Shown: positions 26,672 through 36,127 of the stretch, one piece after another
Position numbering within the stretch: the stretch's first letter is position 1
Layout of the letters: each line of letters starts with the position of its first letter
DNA from: Lysobacter sp. K5869
Lineage (GTDB): Bacteria; Pseudomonadota; Gammaproteobacteria; Xanthomonadales; Xanthomonadaceae
Length of the DNA: 64,000 nt
Assembly (NCBI RefSeq): GCF_018847975.1
Contig: NZ_CP072597.1
Span: forward strand, 1,651,001-1,715,000
Direction: 5' to 3'
The notes under the pieces: generated by a model
What the model was told of the DNA's origin: nothing
Seen by the model: only the letters and a program-made list of their open reading frames with translations
Databases searched by the model: none
Made by a program: the position numbers and the translations under genes

Positions 26672-27700
26672 ATGGAACACCGTTATCTCGGCCGCTCCGG
26701 CCTGCGTGTGCCGGCGCTGAGCTTCGGCACCGGCACCTTCGGCGGCCAGGGCGATTTCTTCAAGGCCTGGGGCCAGACCGACGTCGCCGAAGCGCGCTGC
26801 CTGCTCGACGTGGCGCTGGACGCCGGCGTCAACCTGTTCGACAGCGCCGACATCTACTCGCGCGGCGCGGCCGAATCGATTCTCGGCGAAGCGCTCAAGG
26901 GCCGCGCGCGCGACAGCTATCTGATCTCGACCAAGGCGACCTTCCGCTTCGGCGACGGCGAGAACGAAGTCGGTTCCTCGCGCCAGCATCTGCTGCGCAG
27001 CATCGACGCGTCGCTCAAGCGTCTGGGCACCGACTACATCGACCTGTTCCAACTGCACGGCTTCGACGCGCGCACGCCGATCGAGGAAACCCTGTCCACG
27101 CTCGACGATCTGGTCCGCGCCGGCAAGTTGCGTTACCTGGGCGTGTCGAACTTCTCCGGCTGGCATCTGATGAAGTCGCTGGCGTTGGCCGAGCGCCACG
27201 GCTGGAGCCGCTACGTCGCCCATCAGGCGTACTACTCGCTGATCGGCCGCGACTACGAATGGGAGCTGATGCCGCTGGGCCTGGACCAAGGCGTCGGCGC
27301 GGTGGTGTGGAGCCCGCTGGGCTGGGGCCGCTTGACCGGCAAGATCCGCCGTGGCCAGCCGCTGCCGGAAACCAGCCGCCTGCACGCCACCGCCGATCTG
27401 GGGCCGCCGGTGGATCAGGCGTATCTCTATCGCGTGGTCGACGCGCTCGACGCCGTGGCCGCCGAAACCGGCAAGACCGTGCCGCAGATCGCGCTGAACT
27501 GGCTGTTGCAACGCCCGACCGTCGCCACCGTGGTGATCGGCGCGCGCAACGAGGAACAGCTCAAGCAGAACCTCGGTGCGGTCGGTTGGAACCTGACGCC
27601 GGAGCAGGTCGCCAAGCTCGACGCGGCCAGCGCGCGCGACAAGGCGTATCCGTATTGGCATCAGTCCGGTTTCGCCGAGCGCAATCCGCCGCCGGTGTAA
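26672..27700 (+). CDS. Aldo/keto reductase
   Basis: 342 residues from ATG 26672 with GGAG seven bases upstream. MEHRYLGRSGLRVPALSFGT opens the TIM barrel; catalytic residues appear in order: Asp and Tyr in NLFDSADIYSRGAAE, Lys in LISTKATF, His in LFQLHGFD. VSNFSGWHLMKSLALAERHG and VVIGARNEEQLKQNLGAVGW are the family's NADPH-binding parts. It is of the YajO/YghZ-like group and reduces aldehydes or ketones in the cytosol. Single gene, followed by a REP-type hairpin. Confidence 0.93.
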   Translation: MEHRYLGRSGLRVPALSFGTGTFGGQGDFFKAWGQTDVAEARCLLDVALDAGVNLFDSADIYSRGAAESILGEALKGRARDSYLISTKATFRFGDGENEVGSSRQHLLRSIDASLKRLGTDYIDLFQLHGFDARTPIEETLSTLDDLVRAGKLRYLGVSNFSGWHLMKSLALAERHGWSRYVAHQAYYSLIGRDYEWELMPLGLDQGVGAVVWSPLGWGRLTGKIRRGQPLPETSRLHATADLGPPVDQAYLYRVVDALDAVAAETGKTVPQIALNWLLQRPTVATVVIGARNEEQLKQNLGAVGWNLTPEQVAKLDAASARDKAYPYWHQSGFAERNPPPV

Positions 27701-27731
27701 CCGCCCGCGAGAATGCCGCGCGATCCGGTTG

Positions 27732-27829
27732 TGTAGGAGCGGCGTAAGCCGCGACCGCGGGGTTTCCGCTCGCGGCGAAGGTTTCGTCGTAGTTGCGTTG
27801 CCGCGGTCGCGGCTTACGCCGCTCCTACA
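27732..27829. repeat. REP-type inverted repeat (29-bp perfect arms)
   Basis: TGTAGGAGCGGCGTAAGCCG and following bases (27732-27760) recur as an exact reverse complement at 27801-27829, separated by 40 bases. The 'GTAGGAGCGGC...AAGCCGCGACCGCGG' unit is a familiar intergenic REP in Xanthomonadaceae and Pseudomonas. It lies between the convergent aldo/keto reductase gene and the 706-residue gene, before a terminator. Confidence 0.85.
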
Positions 27830-27863
27830 GGGGCTACGACCACGCAGTCCCTCGACGCAAAAG

Positions 27864-27890
27864 AAAACGCCCGGCGATGCCGGGCGTTTT
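27864..27890. terminator. Bidirectional intrinsic terminator
   Basis: AAAACGCCCGGC-GAT-GCCGGGCGTTTT: a perfect stem with A- and T-runs on either side. It serves the convergent aldo/keto reductase gene (+) and the gene ending at 27914 (-). Confidence 0.9.
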
Positions 27891-27913
27891 CGCGAGCGTC
27901 GCGGCAAGAACCC

Positions 27914-30034
27914 TCAGCCGGCGTCCTTGATCTGGAACGTGCCCGGCAGCGCGGTGTTGCGCTTGTCGCCCCACATCATCATCGACACGAAGTCCTCGCA
28001 ACCGGCCGAGCCGCTGCGCGAGATCGCGGCGAACACGTCGTCCGGGGTCTTGGCGATGGCGATCTGCTCGGTCACGTCGTTGGGGAACGGGCTGATCCGG
28101 CCCGAGTCGAGGTCGCGCAGGCGCTCGCCGCCGTGCTTCTCGCCGCCGATGTTGCCCACGCTCTCGCGGGCGCGGTCGCGCAGCGCCAGCAGGTCCGAGT
28201 CGGTGAACTTGAACTGCAGGTGCTGGTCGCCGTCGAACTTCTTGTTGAGCTCGCCGGGGTGGTACGCCGAGTTGAAGTAGGACGCGGCCACGTCGCCGGT
28301 GTTGGGCAGCACCAGGGTCCACTGGGTGGAGTCCTTCACCGGCTTGCCGTCGGCGCCGATCTGGAACTGCACGTCGGTGGTCTGGCCCATCGACTGATAG
28401 CTGTTCTGCTGATCGACCGTGCCGTCCTGCCAGACGTTGCGGGTGATGGTGAGCTGGCTGCTGTTGCCGATGCCCAGCGAGATCGGGCCGGCGTCGATGC
28501 CCAGGCGCGCGGCGTGTTCGGCGTTGAACACCTCGGTCGTGCCCGAGCGCTGCACGCCCGGCGGGTTCCAGTCCGGCACCTTGCCCGCGCTCATGAAGGA
28601 TTGGTACGCGTCGCGGCCTTCCGGCGTGGACAGATCGATCCGCGCGGTCTGCAGCGAGCGGGTTTCCGAACTGGTTTCCACGCTCAGGCCGATCGAGTAC
28701 GAGCCGACCTTGCCCAGGCCGAACATGGTCGCGTTCTCCACCGTCTGGATCGGGCCGGCGTAGACCTCCACCACCGAGCCGTCCATCTTGCGCACGCCGA
28801 AGCCGGCGCCGTCGAGTTCGGTGTGGGTGCTGCCGATGCCGGCGTAGAACTTGTAGTTGGCGGCGAAGTCCGAGCCCTTGAGGTTCTGCCCGCGCATCAG
28901 CACCGAGGTGCCCTCGGGCATCGACAGCGGATCCAGCGGATTGGGCATGGCGCTCATGTCGCCCTGGTCGAGCTTGGCGCCCTGCTGCGGGGTGACGTTG
29001 GCTTCGTAGCTCAGGCGCGAGCCTTCCAGTTCCAGGTAATGGCCGGTCACCGGCGGCGCCTTGAGCGCGGTCTGCAACAGCTTGGAGCTGTCGATCAGGC
29101 TCTGCACGCCCGCCGGCACCTGATCGAACTTGGACGCGTACTTGTACAGCCGCTGCAGCGGGGTCTTCTCCACCGCCACGCCGTTTTCGCTGTGCAGCTG
29201 CACCGAGGCCTTGAACTGCTGCTGCTGTTGGAAGTCCACGCCGGTCTGCACGTCCGACAGCTCGAGCTTGCCTTCGACGACGATGTTCGACTTCACCTGC
29301 GCCGAAACCAGACCGTTCGACGGCAGGCCGATCAGCGGCGAGTTGTAGGTGACCGACATGCCCGGGTTGACCGCGTACGACAGCACGTCGCTCGGCATCA
29401 GCTTGAGCAGTTCGTAGCTCGAGGCGATCTGCTCGGGCGTGGGCTGATCCGGCAGCTTCACGCCGAGGGTGTCGAGCGCGCCGCGCACGGTCGGGAAATC
29501 GAGCTTGGCCACTTCGCTGGGATTGGCGTCGCCGCTGCGGGTCAGGTACGCCGGCACCTCGTTGGGCTTGTCGGTGGCTTCGCCGACGATGCGCTTGAGT
29601 TCCTTGACGTAAGGATTGCTGTTGAAGGCATCGCGCGATTGCTGGAACTCGTAGTTGGCGGTGGCGCCGTTGAGCCCGCTGTTGCGGTAGTCGTCGAGCT
29701 TGGGCTCCATCCGGTCCAGCGCCGCCTGCGCTTCGGTGCGGCGGGTGGTGTTGAACTCGGTGACGCGCGGGCCGTAGATCGAGTTGTAGACCGGCGAGGG
29801 CATGCTCGAAGACAGGTCGCTGGTCTTCGGCAGCGGCAACTGCTGGATCGCGTGCACGGCCTCTTCGGGCGTCTTGGCGTCCTTCGGCGGGGGCGGCGGC
29901 GGAGGCGGGGGCGGCGGAGGCGGCGGTTCCGGCGCGGGCGCGGCCTGGGTCTTGGCCGCGTCCAGGATGGCCTGCCGGTCTTCCGGAGGCAGGTTGCGCA
30001 GCATCTGATAGTTGACGCCGTCGATTCCGCTCAT
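27914..30034 (-). CDS. Large protein of unknown function with a 14-proline tract
   Basis: 706 residues. No signal peptide or membrane helix. The N-terminal MSGIDGVNYQMLRNLPPEDR helix is followed by an acidic/Pro tract with 14 consecutive Pro codons (about residues 37-50), which should need EF-P for translation. Residues 60-330 are mainly helical (VVGEATDKPNEVPAYLTRSG-like segments); 330-620 are beta-rich with Gly/Ser/Thr (EVYAGPIQTVENATMFGLGK, SYSIGLSVETSSETRSLQTA). The last 60 residues include SRSGSAGCEDFVSMMMWGDK. I know no family. It lacks XVIPCD, so a T4SS effector role is not supported; secretion by another system or a large cytosolic role are open. Confidence 0.65.
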   Translation of the reverse strand: MSGIDGVNYQMLRNLPPEDRQAILDAAKTQAAPAPEPPPPPPPPPPPPPPKDAKTPEEAVHAIQQLPLPKTSDLSSSMPSPVYNSIYGPRVTEFNTTRRTEAQAALDRMEPKLDDYRNSGLNGATANYEFQQSRDAFNSNPYVKELKRIVGEATDKPNEVPAYLTRSGDANPSEVAKLDFPTVRGALDTLGVKLPDQPTPEQIASSYELLKLMPSDVLSYAVNPGMSVTYNSPLIGLPSNGLVSAQVKSNIVVEGKLELSDVQTGVDFQQQQQFKASVQLHSENGVAVEKTPLQRLYKYASKFDQVPAGVQSLIDSSKLLQTALKAPPVTGHYLELEGSRLSYEANVTPQQGAKLDQGDMSAMPNPLDPLSMPEGTSVLMRGQNLKGSDFAANYKFYAGIGSTHTELDGAGFGVRKMDGSVVEVYAGPIQTVENATMFGLGKVGSYSIGLSVETSSETRSLQTARIDLSTPEGRDAYQSFMSAGKVPDWNPPGVQRSGTTEVFNAEHAARLGIDAGPISLGIGNSSQLTITRNVWQDGTVDQQNSYQSMGQTTDVQFQIGADGKPVKDSTQWTLVLPNTGDVAASYFNSAYHPGELNKKFDGDQHLQFKFTDSDLLALRDRARESVGNIGGEKHGGERLRDLDSGRISPFPNDVTEQIAIAKTPDDVFAAISRSGSAGCEDFVSMMMWGDKRNTALPGTFQIKDAG

Positions 30035-30502
30035 GACTGATCCTTCGTGGGAATGCGGACGCCCCGATGCGTCCAGGCGGTCACGATAGGAGGGCGCGTT
30101 CAGGGTGGTAACTGGGGGTGACCCTAGACAGGTGTAGTGAGGGGCCAGGAGCGGGAAGGGAGAAGCGGGAAAGAGGGGCGGGGTTGGGGAACAGGGGGAT
30201 TAGGGGCGGTTGGGGCGGCGGCTCGCTTTGTTGGCGTGGGCTTGGGGTCTGGTTCGGGTTGTGCCGCGTCGAACCTTCAGTTCCCCCACCCTGATCCCCA
30301 ACCGCGCTTCTGAAAAATGCCGCGCCGCACCCAAGCGCCGTCGCAGCGCCCCGCGGACTCGCCGGGCAACGCATTCCCGAAGTGATAAGCGTCGCGGAAC
30401 CGAACATCCGCGGCGCAAACCGCGGCGGCCAGCACTTGCGCGACAAACAAATGCAGTACAAGGGCGGCGCGGGAATTTTTAATTCTCTCGGGGATAAACA
30501 AC
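30035..30502. other. Divergent intergenic region, 468 bases
   Basis: Separates the 706-residue gene (minus) from the amidase gene (plus), so promoters in both directions are expected. A short inverted pair GGTAACTGGGGGTGACC-like is seen near 30105. AT-rich AATTTTTAATTCTCTCGGGG lies just before the amidase start at 30503. No box could be assigned with confidence, and no ORF looks coding. Confidence 0.35.
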
Positions 30503-32437
30503 ATGAACGAATATTCCGTGGGCCGGCGAGTGCGCCGGCGCGCGAGCCGCTCGCCGCTGTCGCGCGTTTCGTGGTCGTTGTTGTCGTTCGCTTTGATCGC
30601 TGGCGGTTTCGCCGCGCCCGCGGCGCAGGCCGCCGAAGCGCCGCAAGATCCGGCCCTGGCCCAGCGCCTGCGCCTGGAAGAGTCGATGGCGCGCATCGAC
30701 CGCCAGCTCTACACCGTGTACTTCCGGCAAGCGTATGCGCGTTACCCGTCGATTCCGCGCGGCACCTTGGAAGCGATGGCTTACGTCACCACGCGTTGGC
30801 AGAACCTGCAGCCGCAGCGCGCCGCCGATTCGCATCAGCACATGCCGCGCGCGTTCGGCGTCATGGGCCTGTACCACGGCGAAGGCTTCGCCGATCAAGT
30901 CGGCGAGGGCGCGCGCTTGCTCGGCGTGCCGGCGCCGCGCGTGCAACGCGATCCGGCGCTCAACATCCTCGCCGCGGCGGCGTTGCTCGATCGCGAGCTG
31001 CGCGCCGACGGCGTCGATGCGAATTCGCCGCTGGAAGCCGGCCGCGCCGCGCTGGAACGCTACGCCGGCTTCGCCGCGGGCGCGGCCAAGAGCGCGGTGC
31101 AAGCGCACGCGCGCGCCAGCTTCGCCTTCGATGTGCTGTCGGCCCAGGACAAGGGCGTCAACGACCGCGGCATCGTCGTGCCCGAGCGCGCGGTGCGTTG
31201 GGAGCGCGCGTTCGACGCGCCGGCGCTGCTGCGCCTGCGCGCGCCGTTCGTGCGTTTGGACGTGGCGGCCGATAAGGTCGAAGCGCTCGGCGCGGACGGC
31301 GGCTACAGCATCGACCCGCTCGACGAAACCTTGCGCGCGCCGGCCGGTTCGCGCGTCGCCGCGGCGGCCGCGGACGAGAAGAGCACCGACTATCCGCCGG
31401 CGCTGTGGGTCGCCTCGCCCTACCACTCCGACCGCACCTCCTACGACTCGGTGACCATCCACACGATGGAGGGTTACTACGCCGGCAGCATTTCCTGGTT
31501 CCAGAACAATCCCTACAGCGTCAGCGCGCACTACCTGATCCGCAGCTCCGACGGCCAGATCACCCAGATGGTGCGCGAGAACCGCGCGGCCCATCACGTC
31601 GGCGTGCACAACAAGACCACGCTGGGCATCGAGCACGAAGGCTTCATCGCCAATTCGAGCTGGTACACCGCGGCCATGTACAACGCCTCGGCCGCGCTGA
31701 CCCGGCACTTCTGCGCGACCTACAGCGCGATCAGCTGCGCGAGCGCGTTCAAGGGGCCGGGCGGCACGGGCATCAACGTGCTGCCGACCAGCGTCAAGGT
31801 CAAAGGCCATCAGCACTACAGCAGCCAGACCCACACCGACCCGGGCCAGTACTGGGATTGGGCGCGCTACTACACCCTGCTCAATCCGGGCACGCCCGGC
31901 GGCGGCAGCGTGATCGACAGCTTCGAGAGCACGGTCGGGCATTTCGATACCTCGCCCGCGTACTCGGGCAGCACCACCGGCATCTCCACCGCCTCGCTGG
32001 CCGAACGCAACTGCACCACGCGCAAGAACGGCGAGTGCTCGCTGCGCGTGCTGCTGAAGGACGATACGGCCAGCGCCGAGGCGTGGGCGGTGCGCCTGCT
32101 CTCGGGCAGCGGCAATCCCGGCAGCAACGCCGCGCTGACCCGCGCCAACGGCAAGGTCGGGTTCTGGGTCTACACCGGCGCCACCGGCGTGAGCGCGGCG
32201 ATCGGCATCGACGACAGCGACGGCACCGAACGCTCGGTGGCGCGCGCGATTCCGGTGAATACGTGGACCTACCTGGAATGGCGCCTGGACGACGACGCGC
32301 AATGGGACGCCTGGGTCGGCGGCGCCAACGGCGCGATCACCGCCGCTTCGGTCAAGCTCGACGCGGTGTGGTTCTACCGCGATCAGACCGCGTACGACGT
32401 CAATGTGTACGTGGACGATGTGCAAGTGAAGAACTGA
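30503..32437 (+). CDS. Secreted N-acetylmuramoyl-L-alanine amidase with lysozyme-like and extra C-terminal domains
   Basis: 644 residues. A long signal peptide ends in AAPAAQA. Residues about 65-250 form a helical lysozyme/transglycosylase-like domain (YARYPSIPRGTLEAMAYVTT, GVMGLYHGEGFADQVGEGAR). The amidase_2 domain (about 295-465) has zinc-ligand positions His320 in HTMEGYY, Glu377-His378 in IEHEG, His436 in KGHQHY and His444-x-Asp446 in THTDPG. A 175-residue C-terminal domain (470-644) is nearly identical to the one closing the SpoIID protein next door and looks like a beta-sandwich wall-binding module. First gene of a row of wall hydrolases; likely released to lyse other bacteria or for wall turnover. 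Confidence 0.9.
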   Translation: MNEYSVGRRVRRRASRSPLSRVSWSLLSFALIAGGFAAPAAQAAEAPQDPALAQRLRLEESMARIDRQLYTVYFRQAYARYPSIPRGTLEAMAYVTTRWQNLQPQRAADSHQHMPRAFGVMGLYHGEGFADQVGEGARLLGVPAPRVQRDPALNILAAAALLDRELRADGVDANSPLEAGRAALERYAGFAAGAAKSAVQAHARASFAFDVLSAQDKGVNDRGIVVPERAVRWERAFDAPALLRLRAPFVRLDVAADKVEALGADGGYSIDPLDETLRAPAGSRVAAAAADEKSTDYPPALWVASPYHSDRTSYDSVTIHTMEGYYAGSISWFQNNPYSVSAHYLIRSSDGQITQMVRENRAAHHVGVHNKTTLGIEHEGFIANSSWYTAAMYNASAALTRHFCATYSAISCASAFKGPGGTGINVLPTSVKVKGHQHYSSQTHTDPGQYWDWARYYTLLNPGTPGGGSVIDSFESTVGHFDTSPAYSGSTTGISTASLAERNCTTRKNGECSLRVLLKDDTASAEAWAVRLLSGSGNPGSNAALTRANGKVGFWVYTGATGVSAAIGIDDSDGTERSVARAIPVNTWTYLEWRLDDDAQWDAWVGGANGAITAASVKLDAVWFYRDQTAYDVNVYVDDVQVKN

Positions 32438-32495
32438 GGGCTCGGCGCGCAGGCCGGAATCCCGCGACGGCCTGCGCGTCTTTGTAGCTAGAAGG

Positions 32496-32566
32496 TAGCG
32501 GATAGGAGTTAGGAGATAGCAAAAGCTCGCGAACGGCTGTCGCTATCTCCTATCTCCTATCCGCTA
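32496..32566. repeat. Inverted repeat with 25-base arms between two hydrolase genes
   Basis: TAGCGGATAGGAGTTAGGAG and five further bases (32496-32520) pair at 24 of 25 positions with 32542-32566, leaving a 21-base loop. The arms consist of GGATAGGAGATAGGAG-style near-repeats. It sits right after the amidase gene and 37 bases before the SpoIID gene, so it may attenuate or stabilise a shared transcript. Confidence 0.75.
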
Positions 32567-32602
32567 TCTCCCATCCATGTTTCCCGCAGAGGGAAAACGC
32601 GC

Positions 32603-34750
32603 ATGACCGCTCCGCCTCCGCCCGCACCGCCGCTGCGCCGCGCGCCGACGTGGCTGGCGATGCTGGCCTTGCTGCTCGCCGCTGCGGTGTTCGCGCAGTG
32701 GGTTCGCGAATCCGGCCGCGACGAGGCCGCCGTCGCGTCCGCGTCGCCGCGATCGCGCGCGCTGATCGTCGCTGGTTCCGGCGACCGCTTGTTGCATATC
32801 CGCGTGCGCGACAGCGTCGACGGCGCCGCGCTCGACGCCAATCTCAGCGTCCACCCGCTCGATCCCGGCGCGCAGGTGCGCGCGCTCGCGCTCGACCCGC
32901 GCGTGCGCGGCGCGCGCGATGCCGCGTTGGCGGCGGGCGAGTACGAACTGCGCATCGGCGCCGCCGGCCATCAAAGCCTGAGCGCGCGCGTGCGCATCGA
33001 CGCCGCGCAGCCCTTGCCGCTGACCGTGTGGCTGCCGCCGGCGGTATCGTCCGACGCGCTCGACCGCCTCGCCCTGAAGACCGCCGCCTGCGCGCGCTGC
33101 GCCGCGTTCGCCGGCCGCGTGTTCGACGCCGCCAGCGGCCGGCCGCTCGCCGGCGCGTCGGTGCGCAGCAGCCAGGGCGGCCGCGCGCGCAGCGACGCCG
33201 ACGGCCGTTTCGAGCTGAGCGCGCAACTGCCCGCCGCGCGCGCCGCCGCCGACGCGTTGCCGGCCACGCTCGATCTCATCGTCGAAGCCGATGGGTATCA
33301 GGGCCGAGAATTCGCCGGCTTGCCGCTGCTCAACGATGCGCGCGCCTTGATCGTCGATCTGGAGCCCGGCCGCGGCCTCGCCCGCAGCGACCGCCGCCAC
33401 GTGCAGCAGCGCGCGAGCCTCGATCCCGATCGCCAACGGCCGATGCCCGCCGCCGACGCCGCGCAAGCGCAGGCCGATGCGCGCGCCGCTGCGGCGGTCG
33501 CTTCGTTCGATCCGGCGCAACCGGAGACGGTGGCGAAGGCCAAGGCGCTCGCCGCGCAGTCGGCCAGCGTGCCGGTCCCGGCCAGCATCCGCGTCGGCAC
33601 CCAGTGCTCCGGGCGCTCGTGCAGTTCGGTCTCGGTGTACGCGTTCGAGGACTACGTCGGCCGCGGCCTCGACGAAGAGTGGATTCCCTCGTGGAACCCG
33701 CAATCGCTCGCCGCCGGCGCGGTCGCTTACCGAAGCTACGCCGCGTACTACGTCGCCCACCCGGTCAACAGCCGCTACGACATCTGCGCCAGCACGTCGT
33801 GCCAGGCCTTCGACAACGACAGCGTCGCCGCCACCGTCGCCGCGGCGGCCGCCACCCGCGGCGTGTTGCTGACCCGCGACGGCGCCAGCGCCGCCTTCAG
33901 CGAATACTCCTCGGAGAACAACGCCTGGGACGATCCCTCCGACGGCCTGTCCTGCGTCAACACCGACTTGAGTTGCGGCAACGGCCGCAACGGTTCGCCG
34001 CGCAACGGCTGGCCGTGCCTGTCGGACGAAGTCGGGCGCGGCCGCGGCTGCTTCGGCCACGGCCGCGGCATGAGCCAATGGGGCACCCAGCGCTGGGCCG
34101 CGAACCAAGGCCGCGACTGGCGCTGGATCGCCAACCACTACTTCAACGGCAACGACGCGCCCGGCGGCCAGCGCAACGCGTATCTGGCCAACGACGGCGC
34201 CGGCCCCGGTCCGGGCGCGGTGGTGTTCGAGGATTTCGAAAGCGGCGTCGGCCGTTTCGACAGCGCGCCGACCTATTCGGGCAGCACGGTCGGCGTCTCG
34301 GCCGCGTCGCTGGCGCAGCGCGACTGCGCCACGCGCCGCAACGGCGCGTGTTCGCTGCGGGTGCTGCTCAAGGACGATCCGAACGTCGCCAGCGCGTGGG
34401 CGGTGCGGCTGTTGTCCGGCGGCGGCACGCCCGCGAACAACGTCGAGCTGATCCGCGCTGGCGGCAAGGTCGGTTTCTGGATCTACACCGGCGGCAGCGG
34501 CCTGCGCGCCTCGCTGAGCATCGACGACAGCGACGGCACCGAGCGCGGCACCGAGCGCACGATTCCCGCCAACCAATGGACTTACCTGGAATGGACGCTG
34601 GACGACGCCGCGCAATGGAACGCGTGGGCCGGCGCCAGCAACGGCCAGATCGACGCCGCCAGCGTGCGCCTGGACGCGATCTGGCTGCTGCGCGAGCAGA
34701 CCAGCTTCGACGTCAACCTCTACCTCGACGATGTGCAGATCGTGCATTGA
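32603..34750 (+). CDS. SpoIID/LytB-type lytic transglycosylase-like protein
   Basis: 715 residues. An N-terminal membrane/signal helix ([18 protein letters not shown]) is followed by an Ala-rich region with a carboxypeptidase-regulatory-like beta domain ([20 protein letters not shown], about 170-215). The SpoIID/LytB domain (about 330-530) contains [15 protein letters not shown] (residues 345-360; acidic 357-359 include the probable catalytic Glu), [20 protein letters not shown], and [20 protein letters not shown]. The C-terminal domain (540-715) matches that of the upstream amidase (for example [27 protein letters not shown]). SpoIID proteins cut glycan strands lacking stem peptides, which would complement the amidase. 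Confidence 0.88.
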   Translation: MTAPPPPAPPLRRAPTWLAMLALLLAAAVFAQWVRESGRDEAAVASASPRSRALIVAGSGDRLLHIRVRDSVDGAALDANLSVHPLDPGAQVRALALDPRVRGARDAALAAGEYELRIGAAGHQSLSARVRIDAAQPLPLTVWLPPAVSSDALDRLALKTAACARCAAFAGRVFDAASGRPLAGASVRSSQGGRARSDADGRFELSAQLPAARAAADALPATLDLIVEADGYQGREFAGLPLLNDARALIVDLEPGRGLARSDRRHVQQRASLDPDRQRPMPAADAAQAQADARAAAAVASFDPAQPETVAKAKALAAQSASVPVPASIRVGTQCSGRSCSSVSVYAFEDYVGRGLDEEWIPSWNPQSLAAGAVAYRSYAAYYVAHPVNSRYDICASTSCQAFDNDSVAATVAAAAATRGVLLTRDGASAAFSEYSSENNAWDDPSDGLSCVNTDLSCGNGRNGSPRNGWPCLSDEVGRGRGCFGHGRGMSQWGTQRWAANQGRDWRWIANHYFNGNDAPGGQRNAYLANDGAGPGPGAVVFEDFESGVGRFDSAPTYSGSTVGVSAASLAQRDCATRRNGACSLRVLLKDDPNVASAWAVRLLSGGGTPANNVELIRAGGKVGFWIYTGGSGLRASLSIDDSDGTERGTERTIPANQWTYLEWTLDDAAQWNAWAGASNGQIDAASVRLDAIWLLREQTSFDVNLYLDDVQIVH

Positions 34751-34814
34751 ACCGCAACCGGCAACCCAACCTCTCCGGCCGCGCCCCCGCGGCCCAACCT
34801 TGGAGTCCTACCCC

Positions 34815-35591
34815 GTGAATCGAGCACGCAACCGCTTCCGCACCCGCAGCGCGCTGGCGCTGCTGGCCTTCGCCTCGCTGTTCGGCACCGCCGCGCAGGC
34901 CGCGCCGACCTTCCAGATGCCGTTCCCCTGCGGCCAGGTCTGGGAAGGCCAGACCCGCACCAACCACAACCCGCAGAACTCGGTCGACTTCAACCGCGCC
35001 AACGACGAAGGCGACACCGTCGTCGCCGCCGCGGCTGGCACCGTCAGCGTGGTGCGCAACCTCGGCAGCACCAGCTACGGCAAGTACGTGGTGATCGATC
35101 ACGGCGGCGGCTGGAGCACGCTGTACGCGCACCTCAACAGCTATTCGGTTTCGGTCGGCCAGAGCGTGGCGATGGGCAAATCGATCGGCACCGTCGGCAG
35201 CACCGGCGGCTCGACCGGCCCGCATCTGCACTTCGAAGAACGCCTCAACGGTTCGGCGCAGAAGATCGCGTTCAACGGTTCGCAGATCGTCTATTGGGGC
35301 ACCGGCAACTACACCAGCCGCAACTCCTGCGGCGGTGGCGGCGGCGCCACCGGCAAGGTCGGCACCAACGGCACGCCGCTGAACGTGCGCTCCGGCCCGG
35401 GCACCTCGTACTCCATCGTCGACAGCCTCGCCAACGGTACCCAGGTGACGATCCAGTGCCAGACCACCGGCTCCTCGGTGACCGGCACCTACGGCACCAG
35501 CAACCTCTGGAACCGCATCGGCAGCGGCCGCTACATCCCCGACGCCTACACCTACACCGGCTCGGACGGCCGCGTGGCGCCGGATTGCTGA
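34815..35591 (+). CDS. Secreted M23 family metallopeptidase with SH3 domain
   Basis: 258 residues from GTG 34815, behind TTGGAG, where a signal peptide begins ([20 protein letters not shown]). The M23 (lysostaphin/LasA-type) domain has the first zinc motif at NSVDFNR (HxxxD-like region), [20 protein letters not shown] and the HLHFEE ligand pair near 145. After a Gly linker ([12 protein letters not shown]) an SH3b domain follows ([20 protein letters not shown]). It cleaves peptide cross-bridges of peptidoglycan. It lies 64 bases after the SpoIID gene, same strand, and closes the hydrolase row. Confidence 0.9.
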   Translation: MNRARNRFRTRSALALLAFASLFGTAAQAAPTFQMPFPCGQVWEGQTRTNHNPQNSVDFNRANDEGDTVVAAAAGTVSVVRNLGSTSYGKYVVIDHGGGWSTLYAHLNSYSVSVGQSVAMGKSIGTVGSTGGSTGPHLHFEERLNGSAQKIAFNGSQIVYWGTGNYTSRNSCGGGGGATGKVGTNGTPLNVRSGPGTSYSIVDSLANGTQVTIQCQTTGSSVTGTYGTSNLWNRIGSGRYIPDAYTYTGSDGRVAPDC

Positions 35592-35742
35592 TGAAGGTTT
35601 CGCCGCGCCCGCTTCGTTCGCGAAGCGGGCGCGCGCGAGGTGGGTGTGGGCGGACGCGATGTGAGCGGACGCGCGGCGCGAACGCGACGTGGCGGAATTC
35701 GCGGAGGCGGCATCCGGGCTCGGCGAAGGCTCGCACCATTCG

Positions 35743-36035
35743 CCGTCGTCGTTACGATGAGAACGCGCCCGCACCCAACGCCGTGATCGCTCCGACGAGA
35801 ACTCGCCCGCACCCAACGCCGCCATCGCTCCGACGAGAATTCGCCCGCACCCGACGCCGTCATCGTTCCGGCGAGAATCGGCCCGCACCCGACGCCGTCA
35901 TCGTTCCGACGAGAATTCGTCCGCCCCCAACGCCGTCATCGTTCCGATGAGAACGCGCTCGCCCCCAACGCCGTCATCGTTCCGACGAGAATCCGCCCAC
36001 CCCCAACACCGTCATTCCGGCGAAAGCCGGAATCC
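35743..36035. repeat. 38-bp tandem repeat array (about seven units)
   Basis: The unit contains CGACGAGAAxTCGCCCGCAC followed by CCAACGCCGTCATCGTTC. Copies of the CGAxGAGAA core start at 35755, 35793, 35831, 35869, 35907, 35945 and 35983, exactly 38 bases apart. The last unit grades into CGGCGAAAGCCGGAATCCA (36018-36036), a REP palindrome of the genus, so the array seems to have grown from it. The rest of the 536-base gap holds no gene. Confidence 0.9.
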
Positions 36036-36127
36036 ATTTTGATTTTGCGCCGCGCCACCCACGTCTCCGCATCGCCCCGCCACGCAAGCGCTATCCTGCC
36101 CCCCATGCGCTCAACTCCCCACCCCGC

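Noticed and set aside
27914..30034. 706-residue protein as another T4SS effector
   Set aside because: No XVIPCD-like C-terminus or Gln-rich tail, and no immunity-like gene beside it.
28133..30040. 635-codon plus-strand frame opposite the 706-residue gene
   Set aside because: Antisense artefact, ends in a poly-Arg/Gly copy of the proline codons.
35743..36036. Possible CRISPR array
   Set aside because: Units are contiguous with no unique spacers between them; no cas gene is near.
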